The notes under the pieces were generated by a model. The model saw only the letters and a list, made by a program, of their open reading frames with translations. It made no database searches and had not been told where the DNA came from. Positions 1 through 11,640 of a stretch of DNA of 64,000 bases are shown in pieces (positions within the stretch are counted from its first letter, which is position 1; each line of letters opens with the position of its first letter). Made by a program: the position numbers and the translations under genes. The stretch spans positions 6,007,685 to 6,071,684 of the forward strand of contig CP099848.1 in assembly GCA_030062745.1 (NCBI GenBank). Direction: 5' to 3'. This DNA is from Capitulum mitella (taxonomy: Eukaryota; Arthropoda; Thecostraca; Pollicipedomorpha; Pollicipedidae).

Positions 1-685
1 CATAAGCGCAAACGCTTTGGACTTGGCGTCCGAAAAACCACCAAGTTGGGAGAGGCAGGGGAAGGGGGCAGGGGGCGTGTTGGATCGGCTCCGTCATGCA
101 AATACGGTGAGAGAGGCCGTAGCCGTGTACGTTTGGACACCACCATCGCCCACTGTAGTCGACAAGCTTCATAGTGGAGAGAGTGTCCCATTGTCTCGGC
201 CTTGATGAAAACAAAACAAAACTTTATATAACTGGGGCGAGATATTCCTCGTTCTCAAATAGTGCTCGTTAGGCCAACACGGGAGGAAGAGATGATAAGG
301 GAGAGTTGGAAGATGGATGCAGTGTCGGACATCAGGTACTTTCCAAAACAGAACATCGTGCACGGATATCTTCTACGGTGTTACTCTTTCCGTTGGCATT
401 TCGTTTCTTCGGAGACCGGCGACAGAATTGCTTTTAGAAAAACTGAACGAAGTACCTCGGTTTCGGTCCATTGAATTTATAGTGCAACACACAATTCGTG
501 TGTGTAATAAACATATTCACCTTCGCCAATGAAAAACTCGCACTCGGCTTCACCCCGCATAGGTACACAGGTTTAGCCACCGGCAAGACGAGAGCGACAG
601 GAACCAATTCCCATCTGCGTTTCGTCACTGCGCCGGGCCCCGCGGCCGGCGGTGGCGCCGGCAGACGTTCGGGGCGAGCTCTCAC
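1..685 (-). other. Start of intron 4 of the receptor gene (incomplete)
   Basis: The sequence beyond the exon 4 donor shows no recognisable exon. The small open frames on either strand here have no known motif. It is treated as intron because the receptor reading frame is incomplete at 686. Confidence 0.6.
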
Positions 686-827
686 CTCGTCCGAGAACTG
701 CCGGTAGCGCTGGTCGTCGGGCGCGCGCGCGGTCACCGTCAGCAGGGCCTCGTACGCGCGGCGCGCCCTCTCGTTGGTCGCGTCCGAGTCGCCGCTGACG
801 TGCCACGGCCGGTACAGCTTGGTCTTG
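686..827 (-). CDS. Natriuretic peptide receptor-like gene, coding exon 4 (last exon inside the window)
   Basis: A 142-bp exon. The acceptor TCCGTTTTCAG|C has a good pyrimidine tract. Its first base completes a Ser codon with the AG left by exon 3, joining ELFT-S-KTKLYRPWHVSGDSDATNERARRAYEALLTV across a 40.9-kb intron. The family has the same order: an ELF motif, a W-containing loop with acidic residues, then an A-x-x-A-Y-x-x-L helix. The exon ends QFSDE at GACGAG|GTGAGA (GT at 685-684), phase 0. Total coding length to this point is 312 codons, less than the full ectodomain, so later exons (rest of ectodomain, transmembrane segment, and any kinase-homology and cyclase domains) must lie below base 1. 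Nothing in 1-685 resembles them. Confidence 0.85.
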
Positions 828-2696
828 CTGAAAACGGACACAGCGTGGCGTCAGGGCGCGTCCCGGCCGGCCGAGGAGTCCCGTCCGGCGCCCTGTTCCC
901 GACACGTGCCTGGCTTATTTCGCCGGAGGGGGGGGGGGAGCAGATTGGGAGATGCTGATGGCCGTCAAGAAGTCCCGCAGACCTGGTGCGGATTTGCGAC
1001 GCCTGTACGTCTTGCGCGGTTTTTCTGGGTTTATAGTGCGTTGTAATCAAGACATCAAAATCCTAAACATTACTATGTAATAAAAGAAGATATCACGTGT
1101 AATGAAATATAATCTAGTAATACATCAAATGAATTCCAGTATAATGAATTTCATTCATTGAAGTGTAATGAATTCAGAAATGAATTTCAGTGTAAATTTC
1201 TCGACTCATCATTAACCAAGTTCGTACAACCACATCAGATAACAATGAACTGTTATAGCTATCCCGAAGGCTGCCGACAGACGATGTGGATTTATTAACA
1301 TTATTATTTTATGAAATACGAACATCATTATCTCAACACTTATGGCGTGTATGAGCACAAAACGGTCAAGTCCGCAATCAAATGATGAAATGCCTTTTGA
1401 CACTTCTGTCGCAACCGCATCCTATGCGCTTAACCAGCGTGCGGCGCCTTCAAAAGCTGTTTCCTCTGCTCCTGTTTTTCAGGGAACAGAGGGACGGAAA
1501 ATGTGACGTCTTGGCTGTCTGCCGTACCCCGCGGACTTCCCCAACCGCTTCTAGTGGGCCGGGCAGCGCAAAAAGTGGCGGGAACACCCCGTTGAACAAG
1601 TATCGGATTATCCCGCCGGCCATTCTGGACAGCCTGATAATCCGAATCCGCTAACACGTGGCGCGGCCTCGTTGTTGGTCGCGTCACGTTCGATAACGTG
1701 ACCGGGCGGCGGGTCGCCGGCGGCGCGCGTCGGAAGTGACGCTCGCCAGCGCCGCCGGCTCAAAAACCGGGCCAGCTGGAGCTCCGCGCAGGCCGGAAGC
1801 GAGCCCCGGCCTCCGCTAACCGACGCAGACTCACTCGCAGGGCACGCCTCGTCACGTGAGTTATGGAGGCCGGGCACTCACTCGAACCGCGTCGGCCGGC
1901 TCAGGCGATTGCCGCCCGGATAAATGATGGTGAATACGTTCGGCGTCCAGCGGCCGGCCCCAGCCCCACTCGGGCGGAGCGGCCGCCCATTTCCAGCAGC
2001 GAGAAACGATTTCGAGGCGGCCGCCGGTCCTGACGACCCCACGTCGCCCGGCGTCCACGGGCGGCAGAGCGGGCACTCCGGAGACCGCCGGCCGGCGGCG
2101 GCAGCGGGCGCCGCCGCCACGGGCTGGCCCCTCAGGGACGACCCGCAACGTGGCAGGCAGGCACGGCGGGCCCACCGAGTCCATGGCGAGACGGCACTAT
2201 AAATCAGCAGCCCCCACAGACGCCGCCTGATGGGTCGGAGCGGAGAGGAGAGGACGGGCACGCCGCCGGCCTCCGTCGCGTGCCCTCCGTGCCGACGTGG
2301 GTTTCGTTTGGAAAAGCAGCTGTCACGGTTCGCGTGACACCCGACGGACAAGGCAGCATCGAGTGCTCTTTTGACCATGCGACCCTTCGAAATGGGACGC
2401 GAACTTGCTCGCTTGTTCCCACGTGTGTGCTCGCCTTTAAAGCATCTCCAGCGGGGTGCTGCAGAAGCTCTCTTTGTCTCTAAGTCTGTGCCGCTGTCTC
2501 TACCTCAGCTAAATATTTTACAACGTAATGCCAAATTTGAAGAGAAACGTGCTGGCCGCACTCGCCATGTGCCCATCAAGGCGTCTTAAAAGGATTCTGA
2601 AGCTTTGCCACTGCAATATGCAGCACTGAATAATGGAAACGACGTAAGCAGTAACGAAAAGATATGGGGATACTTGCACTATAAACGAAAGTTGTC
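828..2696. other. Intronic sequence with an AT-rich stretch and a GC-rich patch
   Basis: From about 1125 to 1198 a degenerate short repeat of ATGAATT(T/C)-type words occurs. From about 1640 to 2300 the base composition switches sharply to GC- and CpG-rich with many CCGGCC words. Minus-strand open frames of 107-166 residues there are explained by low stop density, not by any recognised domain. Confidence 0.4.
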
Positions 2697-2704
2697 GTTT
2701 TGTG
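2697..2704. repeat. Target-site duplication, left copy (8 bp)
   Basis: GTTTTGTG directly precedes the left terminal repeat and is identical to the copy after the right terminal repeat. Confidence 0.8.
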
Positions 2705-2717
2705 CAAAGGTGGGCAT

Positions 2718-2861
2718 CGTTACTAAAAAATGTAACTTCGTTACTCGTTACTACGTTACTCAAAAAAGCCAGTCCGTTACTCGTTACTCCGTTACTCTGC
2801 CTTAAAAAGTAACGGAAGTTACCGTTACTCCGTTATTCCGTTACTTTTTTAAATGCAGTGA
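2718..2861. repeat. Left subterminal GTTACTCC array of the hAT element
   Basis: Repeated CGTTACT and CCGTTACTC words lie within about 150 bp of the left end. On the opposite strand they read GTAACGGAGTAAC, matching the array at the right end. This fits a cluster of transposase-binding sites. Confidence 0.65.
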
Positions 2862-4699
2862 AAACCAAGCGAACGCGGGTTTTAAGTCTTTTATGCTGCT
2901 TTGTGGTTGTAAAACGCATTCCATATACAAAGGGAAGAAACAAAAAGCGCTTACCCCAAACACTCCGATAGCTGCCCACTGCCTTCACCAGCCGTTGTAG
3001 AGTCGGCGGCGCCGGGACAACAGCCGCGGCGGGTATTCTACCACTGTGTTAGCCTAAATGTTCAAACCAACGAATTCCTGTTCATTGCCCGCGGCGCCGA
3101 CGGAGCGGGAACAACCGGCGCTGGAGCGGACGCATGCAAAATGCGACAAACAGCGGACATCTATCGACTGGATTTCATCAACAATGGCTCTCGAAGTATC
3201 CGCCCTGAACGTAATGGTCTCCGTTCAGAGCTCGTTTCGGTCTCACGAACTTCTTGTTTTGTTTTGAAATTATGTGTGTGTATTAGTTTGTGTACGTGCG
3301 CGTGCGTGGAGGTAAGATTCCTGATACCCCTGACGTTTTTTAATACCAAACGACGAAGGACTCAAAAAAGCATGACTGATATGGATTTTATTATTGTGAA
3401 ATAAAACACTAAAAAAAAAAGGTGCTTTAGTACCTCTTCAGCACCCTTGAAAAGACAAATTAGCTATAAAAACATGGTCATAAGTAAGATGCAACGGAGG
3501 ATGTTAGCCGTTCACAAGTGGAACATTTTGGAACGATAACGTGACCTGACCTGACCCCTGTGAAAAGCCAAAATTGATATCAATGAACTCGCTATTGTCT
3601 TACGGTTCAGTATATGTCGCTTAAGTTCAGCTTTTCAGGGACAAGGTATTGTGTCTATTTACCTAATTCCAAGGACGTGTTTTGACCTTTCACGGCGTCT
3701 GGTGGCCTCAAAATTGACCTGAGGTCAAAACTCTTGAATGTTTTCGTCTCGGTTTGACAAAACCTTTCCGCCGGTGTTTTCCTTTTTTCCGTGCGATATA
3801 TGGGAGCCAAGATCCTGGGAGGTGGGGAAATCCGCGCCCCCCGCCCCTCCGGCCGGGCAAAGGGCATTCTGAGCCCGGCCGGAGACGGGTTAAAAACACT
3901 CCTGTGGGGGGGACAGATTCTGCTACCCGTGTCTTTTTGCTTGTCGCTCCCACACTGTTTGCCGCAGCGCCACAAGATTTTCTGGCATTTCATGGAATTG
4001 ATACACTCGTGTTTTGTCAAGATTTAAAAAAAAATCAGTCCTGAAGAGGCGGTTCCAAGCCCCCGTTTTTGGCGGTAATGTGCTGTACGTGAAGCTGCAA
4101 AGTTGTGCGGTTCACTATCGTGACATTTTGAGTAGAAATAAAGATCACTGACTCATTTATATAGTCATACACCTAAATATATACCATCCTAAACAATGCG
4201 TATGCACACATATTTTCAGGCGAACGCACACCCAGGTACTGAAAAAATGGGGGAGCACACTATTGTGCTTATGGTGCCCTCCCAATTTTGTTTACCTGGA
4301 TCCACCTCTGCGCTACATATAAACTTAAACTGGCTTGCTAGTTGTAGATCTGATGTTTATATTACCCAAAACAAACAAAAACAAAGGAAATTTCTTATTT
4401 CGGAAATCATCCTTCTTGCCCTCCCTGGAACTGCCTATGGTTTTCTATTTTAAATTTCAACTTTCGGTATATAAAAGACTTGGACATTCCAAGCTGAACC
4501 GTGTTATTCCCATGAAAATTGGTTGGTAAACACGGCCGCAGTGACCTCTCAAAAATCCCGAAATTTTGGAGTTTGTTTGCCCCCACGCCCTATTTTCGCA
4601 ATTTTTGAATTTTTGGGGTCCGGAATTGGAGATCTCGTTGAAACATATTAAATGGCATTCATCCCATCAACAATGGACGAATGCATCTCGAGATCTCTG

Positions 4700-5285
4700 G
4701 AAGGGCGGGGAGGGGAGGGGGCAGAATTGGTAATCTTCACCTTTCGGCCAATATATATTTTTCGAAGGTGCAAAAGTGGCAACGGCTCATATCATGTTTG
4801 AGTTTGGGTCCTCACTTCTGCGTCTACAAAAAAATAATGTGTCAGCCGAAAGGTGTTTCGGCCAGTTGATATTTTTTTCGGGAACGCAGGAGTGGTAACT
4901 CGAATCGCATGGACAATGTAGCCTGTCCTCCAAGTTAAAAATGATTTAACCTAACCTAACCTAAAACCTTCTGTATGGTTGCAGGGATTGCCCTAGATGG
5001 GCATGTAAAACTAATTTTTTGTTAGGTTCAATTTGCCTGTTTTTGGTATGGTTAGGTCGTATCGGCTGAAGGCAAACATGTGTCAACTGAATCAAAATTC
5101 AAGAGTTACCTAACCAAGTCAGTTTACACATCCAGTAGGGACCAGTGCTTAGAAAAATACCTGAATGGGCTAAATTGTTCACACAACTTGTGTTGCCACT
5201 TCCGCGTCTCCAAAAATTATGCGTAAGCGTCGGCCGAAAGGTAGATTACCGCAGATCTGCCCCCCCCCCCAGGGTAATGTGAATC
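4700..5285. mobile_element. Possible nested MITE-like inverted-repeat element inside the hAT transposon
   Basis: Sequence around 4710-4780 (G-rich run, then GGTAATCTTCACCTTTCGGC, later AAGTGGCAAC) reappears inverted around 5195-5280, where the opposite strand has a G-run, GGTAATCTACCTTTCGGC and AAGTGGCAAC. The imperfect inverted repeats enclose roughly 580 bp without a coding region. A further CCGAAAGGTG copy lies near 4846. I could not determine exact ends or a target duplication by eye. Confidence 0.4.
4946..4964. repeat. Short interstitial (CCTAA)n run
   Basis: Three to four tandem CCTAA units, the complement of the arthropod telomere repeat TTAGG. Too short to be a real telomere tract; probably part of a repeat element. 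Confidence 0.4.
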
Positions 5286-5393
5286 TCACTGCCTGCAGAG
5301 AATATGGTTAAGGCAAATAGTCCAAGCAATAGTCGACAAGCTTCATAATTATGCTTCACTACTGACAACTTATTGTGCACATTCTGTTCTCAC

Positions 5394-5669
5394 CTGGAAA
5401 TACTGTAAATAATGCTTCCTCTTGATATGTGCCTTTAGGTTTGAAAGGCTACTCTTGTGACCCTTGATTATAACCTCTTTCGGTCGGCACAGGACATACG
5501 TAAAAATGACGTTTTTCCCCTCCTCCTTAAACTCAAAGTACGTTTCTAGATGTGGCCATGGGTGACCCAGACCGGGCTCGTCCTCTGCCTCCGAAGCTGA
5601 GGCATCGTCGGACTCGGAGTCAAGGTTTTCGACCTCCAGTGGCGGCGTAAAGACGCCTTGATGGGACAT
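5394..5669 (-). CDS. BED-type zinc-finger exon of a hAT transposase, rest of gene missing
   Basis: Ninety-two codons from an ATG at 5669 to a good donor TTCCAG|GTGAGA (GT at 5393-5392), phase 0. Residues 1-35 are acidic (DSESDDASASEAEDE). Residues 37-85 look like a BED finger: aromatic HPWPHLETYFEF, then VLC, then SNLKAHIKRKH supplying the two histidines. The first zinc cysteine of the usual C-x-x-C is replaced (YVLC), so zinc binding may be impaired. BED fingers sit at the N terminus of hAT transposases and bind transposon ends; its place inside an element with hAT ends supports that origin. No following exon is recognisable in the element, so this is either a fragment of a broken transposase or a short protein read through the donor to a stop seven codons later. 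Confidence 0.55.
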
Positions 5670-6210
5670 TTTAGTGTCAGGTAGTTAAAATTTCAGGCCA
5701 GTCAAGAATCAATCACCACTCCATCGCCCCATGGACATCACAGATCCAAGGCCATGGCGGCAGTAATCATGTGCTCAACAGCCTTGAGTGATCTTGGCGG
5801 GGAACCGTGTGGCGGTGGTGAGCAATCCGTGACTGACTTGAGACAACATTGAAAACTGCCGTCAGCTGGCTGTTCCAGAATAAATGACAATAACTTTGAT
5901 ATCTTTTAGCCTGAAAAATGACGACTGGCTAATTTATCATTTTAAGTCATATCAAACTTACGCATAATTCAATACTTTTGTCCCAAAAGAGACCAAAGTC
6001 AGCTGGCCTTTATACTGAACCATTGCCGCCAGCTTGCCGTCAACGTTTATCAGCTGACGAATATTGTCAACAAGTCGACTCTGCGATTGTCAGCTGAGTG
6101 CGCGCCCAGCTGCGCTTGTATCGCCGCACGCTATTGGGTGTTGGCTATTCAAGTAGCCAATGGGTGTGCCGATGCAAATAAAGCCGGGCGGTGACTGTAA
6201 GGAGTTTAAA

Positions 6211-6362
6211 AAGTAACGGAGTAACGGAGTAACGGAGTAACGGACCAAAAAGTAACTTCCGTTACTCAGTCCGTTACAATAAAATAAAAGTAACGGGTCC
6301 GTTACTCCGTTACTCAAAAAAGTAACTTCGTTAGTAACGGAATAACCGAGTAACGGACCAGT
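6211..6362. repeat. Right subterminal GTAACGGA array of the hAT element
   Basis: There are at least four head-to-tail copies of GTAACGGA around 6214-6245 and more dispersed copies up to the end. They are the inverted counterpart of the left array. Confidence 0.65.
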
Positions 6363-6375
6363 GCCCCCACCTATG

Positions 6376-6383
6376 GTTTTGTG
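6376..6383. repeat. Target-site duplication, right copy (8 bp)
   Basis: GTTTTGTG directly follows the right terminal repeat and is identical to the left copy. An exact match indicates that the insertion is not extremely old. Confidence 0.8.
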
Positions 6384-9300
6384 TTCCATGTGACAGTGGA
6401 TTTCTCAAGAATCAAGTTGTACAAAATGCGCAGAAAATACGAACCCAAGCAAAATTTGGATTTTCTTCATGGGTTTTCATCCTGAATGCATTATGTGATA
6501 CATTTAAAAATACCGATCTATGCAATGATGTACTCCGTCTATCTCCGTAATGCAGGAGATGTTTCATCTTCATCAAGTAATGAACTGAAATGAATGCTGG
6601 TAGCCGACATCGATTTCAAAGAGACGTTACGCCTAAACATTATATGGTTGTAAAGTTAAAAATAATATCTCACGAACTTTGTGGAGATCAATTTTCAGAG
6701 CTTCAAATCGCGTCGGTCCAATAGCTCCATTGATCTGGCACAGCATGACAAATAAATAGCGTTCGTAGAGAGTGTAGACCACCAAACGTTGACATAAAAA
6801 TGTGAAATCGGGCGACCTTGATCACGTACTTTGTTGAGCTCCTCGCGTTTAGCCGACTGCAAAACATTCAGATGAGATAACAAGAAAACGATGTTTTACC
6901 ATTCCTGAAATGTTCACCGATACCCAATGTCTGCCAGATCAAATTTACCGTGAAGAATCAATGAATTTTTGATAAAATGAACAATGTGGAACATTCATTT
7001 GTACATTCAGTGATTCATTTTTGTACGTATGTACATTGTTCACATTATGTGGTGAGCTTATGTAAAGTTTTAAATAAATTACCAAACCCGCAAGAGAAAG
7101 TTGCAGAAATTATACGAGTAGAATACCGCTCAGGATTTAGATGTCAATGCAAACACTAAGCTGTTTCTACTTTAGATAAAATAGTATGAGCCAGCCTAAT
7201 TACACCAAATGATGTATTTTTGTACACCTCGAATACTTCGAGCACTTTGAGTACTTCGACAACTTGACTTGGATACCACTCTGCTAGAGACTGAATTATG
7301 AAACGCCCGTTAAAGTCGCTAAAATAACGCTACGGGTGACACAGCCTCGCTTCATCTCATTCAAGCTCGTCCGACGCTGTCTGTTCCCTTCACCGCACGT
7401 TTCTTGTATGTCCCATCACTCTGTCCCTCTCAGGTACCTTCCGCCAACCCACACGAAACGCTCTGTCGCCCTGCAGCTGTCCTGTCCTGCTTGTACGTGG
7501 CTCGCGCCCTCGAAAATCAGTTCACACTTTGTCTTATGCTTCGAAATGCCGAACCATACGAGCCCCATCCTCTGCCTGGCCGCCTCGTGTCTGGACACAA
7601 TCTGGCTTCCCTCGACCTGGCGTCCTGCGCTCGCGACTTCTGCTTCGATTTCTGATTACGCGGACCATCTGCGGCGAGGCCGGTGTTTACCCGAGCGCCA
7701 TAAACAACGCCCGGCCAAGTGCTGAGCCACCGAACCGCACCAGCTGTGTTTAGCTCGACAGGTCTCCCGTTACAAACAGCCGTCAAAGGCTGGTACACAG
7801 GCGAAGCTTGACGATACTGAGTCGATCAATATTCTGCAGTTTCCCCGCACGTGCCGTTTCAGTCGGCAACCCTTACAAGACTCGCGACGATTGCGACTTT
7901 CTCCAGTCTTGTGCTGTTTAATCCGCGAACTGATCGGCGGGGTGACCAACCTGTGATTTTCTGAAAAGGAAGTAAGTAGGGGAAAAGATCTTTCATAGTG
8001 CCTTTTATCCAAGCAACTGTGCCCAGATCTGCCAAAAATCGCCATAATCGGACCAAAACTGTGGACACTACGGCAATATCAGCCTCGGTCCGCACCGGCC
8101 GGCCGGCTTATCAACAGACAGGCGACGAATCTGGCCGCAGAATCCGGCCGAGCGGTTCGGTACCGGTCACGTGATCCCGCCGCGCGTCGGCAGTGGCGCA
8201 TCCGCATCCAAGAGCGAGGGAGGGACGGGCGCAGCCATTTTTTTCCGCGCCACGTGGCAATCGCCAGATGAATACGAATAGTTCCTGTAGTGCCCGTGCA
8301 CCACGCCCCATTTTCAGAATCCTGAGTCCGCCTCTGCTGAGGCGAACTAAGGGTTGCCGAGTTCGTGCCTTATGAAATGCCTTAAGTGGGGAAGTTAACT
8401 GGACTTTTCTTTCTTAGAATATGGCAGGAAATAAGGCAGCAGGAACTAGTAACTTGCTAGCGATATGTCATTTACTTACGTTGAGAAGCGAATTGACTTC
8501 ACTGGGCAACCACATTTGGGCAACCACATTGTTTTTATACATTACCTTTATAGCAATACAGCAAGAATGTTGCCTACAAAACTGCATTCACAGATGCCAG
8601 TCAGCATCTGAGATACGAGCGATCAGCGTCATTGACCTATGTTGACATTTAGACATATCCCAGTCGGATCACACATGTACTGTATGGGTTACTGCTGATG
8701 TAATGCTGCAAGTTTTCTGCGTGCAGAATTTTGCGCGAATATGTTGATAAACAGCTGAGATAGGTGAGTAATAAAAAACGCCCCTCATCAGTCCGTATAA
8801 GTTTCGAAAGTCCGTCACTGCACGAGAGTCTTCGCTGTCGTTAAGAATGCTCCGCACCGAGGACTTGCGCTGGAAAATACGAATAACGTCTTCCGATATA
8901 GCCCAGTACTTGCAGAGTCCATGGAAGTATGTTTAGGACTCTACAGACGAAACGTTCCGAGACAGAGTCACCACTGATTACGAAAATGGCACCGTCCTTT
9001 GCTTTCGTACCGGTAAAATTCAATCTGGCCTACCTTCTTGCCTTTTGATATTCACGTACTAAATGCATTTTATTAATCTTTTGTGCATACGTGCTTGCCC
9101 TTTATTGCAATGCAATGGGCGAAATAAAAGCAGAAACCCAAGCCTGCACCACATTTTCGGAAGCTCGGTGTGCCCACGGCGATATCTTTGCCTGAAAATC
9201 CCTAACTTTATCACAGTCTGGTCCCAACTTTTGAGCCAGGTGACGCTGGGTGAAGTCGCGCAACTTTATGTCGCGTTTGCGATGTCGCACAACGTTACGA

Positions 9301-11264
9301 CGCGGTCAGGATGTCGTGTGGCTTCACGACACGGTTGTGATGTCCAACTTTACGACACGTCCGGACGGAAGCGCCGTGAGTAGCTGACACTCTCAGACGC
9401 CATGAAGAATTCGCATCAGTAGCTCCCAGACCAAGGTCTGCCAAGGGCCAATATCTGTCGTTTCTCCACGGTTTTATCATCCGAAGTCCCTGGCAGTGGC
9501 ATGCCGTCTGACAATGTACATCATTATGCTCTTGTTTACGACCAACCCATAGGATGAGAAGGCCGTATTTCAACTTGCTGTGTGGAGCAAGTGGAGCTAT
9601 ATTAAATGGAGAGGCGCGACCCGGCCCCACCCCGGCCGGTCTAACCTAGCCGTAACGCTGACCATTACGGGGCCGCAACGGCGGTGACTTCGCAGTCTTT
9701 TGGCTTTTAATCATGAATTTCTCACTGAAAAATGGCTCAACTTTCAAGTGTTAATTTCCTCCCCCAAATGCCTTAGTCTCCGTGTTTTGTTACTCGTGCA
9801 TCTAGTCAGGGCCAGACACCTCTGGTTTTCGACGCTGTCCTTGCGGCGCTGCCGGGCCGTTCGGTAGTGGCGGCAGAGAAAATCATGTGTGCGCGTTACA
9901 TTCAAAGACAATGTTCAACGTTAATGCGTATTTTTAACTGAGATGGCTGAGGTGTAACTTATCCTATCACATTACGCCACAGAGCTCTACACTTGCAAGT
10001 TCAGAACAATATCACACAGTTTCGCCGTGTGTGCTATTCGATCGTGTCCTATTTACAGCCGCTGGGTGACGCCGCAAAATAATGACGTCTAATAGACGAC
10101 CACAGAATACGGTTTTTAATCCTCGCTATTTTTAGTTATTTGGCAGCCTTGGAGAGTGCGGAAGGGGGGGGGGAAGGTGAGGAAAGACGGCGGTGAGACT
10201 TACGGCCACTTCCAAACGCGAAGTGAAAAAGTGACAAAAAAACGAGCAAGTAGCTTTGTTCTGTAGCTAAACGATAATATTCTGGTTGGACCCACTGAGT
10301 TCGCACGGTCACCTTGTAGACGACTTCAAATGAGATCATGCCAGCGGACTTTGGTCTCTTCTTAGAATATCCTATGCATATGCTTAGAAAAATCCTATGG
10401 AACGTTATCTTAAGGGCACATTTTAGCCTATTTATGTTGTGGTAGGGAGTGGATTCCGCTCTCCTTAAGTCTTTGCCGGCCTGTTCTAACCCGTTTGAAA
10501 CGAAACGTGAAACTTGGTGACGTTGCCTGTCTATCATTGTTTTGCGCATTTTGTTTATTGTATTTCTGATTTTTTTTTACCCCATCATGGGCGCCACCAG
10601 AGAAGATTTTAGGGAGGCATGTTTTGACGATTTCGCGAAAATCTAAAGACAAGGCACATCAGTCTATTATATTTGATATATAAAAATATCAAGTAATAAT
10701 ATTTTACACCAGCACATTTAGAAACGTCACTACGACAAAACGTATATAAGACGTAGTTCAAACGTTTACGTCCATATTCAAAGGAGGTGATGAGAGTAAA
10801 AAGTGCAAGTTTATGTTTTAGAGACTCTTCTCTTCCAGACTTATGTTTCACTTCCCATTCTTTTTGTTTCAAAAACTAAAAAGTTCCAAAATATTAAACA
10901 TTAGAGGTTTTGGAGTTTCAGGATCCAACATTTTGGAGTTCCAATTTTTCCATATTATATTTCAATTCAGCAAGGCATTAGTTGTAGACCTAAGGTGTCT
11001 ATCTTAAGAGTGACCTTTTGTCGCCACAGAACCGCAACCAGACTGCAAAAATGGCCCTACAGTGTGTTGAGCAGCTCTGCCACCATTCCCATTCTGGATC
11101 TCCTGATCTTGAAATTTGAAAGACATCAGTGTGTAGAAAAAGAACACCGACAAATCTTTTGCGAACTGAACCGAGCAAATCGCACGGTGATTGTAAAATG
11201 TCTCATGGTGGGGCGGGGGCTTAGTGTCCGCTCCCTCCCCCACAGATCCGGGTCCGAAGGAGTC
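6384..11264. other. Intronic sequence with no supported gene
   Basis: I see no recognisable domain on either strand. Open frames at 7336-7725 (+) and 10136-10549 (-) lack known motifs and fit chance openings. A weak inverted repeat of the word TGAACAATGT occurs near 6976-7041. Confidence 0.4.
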
Positions 11265-11389
11265 TCATAGGAATAGGGTTAAGGGGCCCAAACCGACTTT
11301 TAAAGATGAAGGACTCGAACTACTGCATCACTTTGATCCCCCTGAGGCCGATGAGAGGTCAATAACGATCACTGACTTTACGGAGGCCA

Positions 11390-11640
11390 CTGACACCAAG
11401 GCTGACACCATGAGTACGATTTCGGAAGAGTGAGTACCATAAAACATGTGCTATCCGATGAAGACCGTCTCCGTAGGACAATGGTCCATAGCAAGCCCCC
11501 CAGAACGAGGTCATAGGTCAGTGACCTGTCAAGGTACTATCCACATATTTGTTGGCAAATGCAAAAAGATTTAACACTCCGTTCTGCAAAATTTCGGAGC
11601 GATCAGAGCAAGCGTTCTGGGCAGCTTGCGAGAAACCTCA
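11390..11640 (+). repeat. Dispersed repeat family Y, copy 1
   Basis: It shares ordered words with 49205-49470: CTGACACCATG, TATCCGATGA(A/T)GACCGTCTC, G(C/T)GATC(A/G)GAGCA and GGGCAGCTTG. The spacing is similar in both (about 146 and 152 bp between the second and third words). It does not code for protein. The copies are diverged, so the family is old. Confidence 0.5.

Larger units (their letters stand above)
2705..6375 (-). mobile_element. hAT-superfamily DNA transposon, non-autonomous or decayed, with intact ends and target duplication
   Basis: The ends are imperfect inverted repeats: CAAAGGTGGG at 2705 and, on the other strand, CATAGGTGGG ending at 6375. The element is flanked on both sides by the same 8-bp sequence GTTTTGTG (2697-2704 and 6376-6383), the duplication length diagnostic of hAT insertion. 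Both ends carry dense subterminal arrays of GTAAC/GTTACTCC words facing opposite ways, as is usual for transposase-binding regions of hAT elements. Inside, on the minus strand, one exon encodes a BED-type finger, the N-terminal DNA-binding domain of hAT transposases. I find no catalytic RNase H-like or C-terminal dimerisation region, so the element probably cannot move by itself. A smaller inverted-repeat element seems nested in it (about 4700-5285). Confidence 0.8.

Noticed and set aside
1861..2378. Minus-strand frames of 107-166 codons
   Set aside because: They lie in a GC-rich patch where several frames are open at once; no recognised domain.
4946..4964. Telomere-like CCTAA run as evidence of a chromosome end
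   Set aside because: Only three to four units and inside a transposon, so not a telomere.
10136..10549. 137-codon minus-strand frame
   Set aside because: No motif, no splice context and no repeat-element similarity that I can see.
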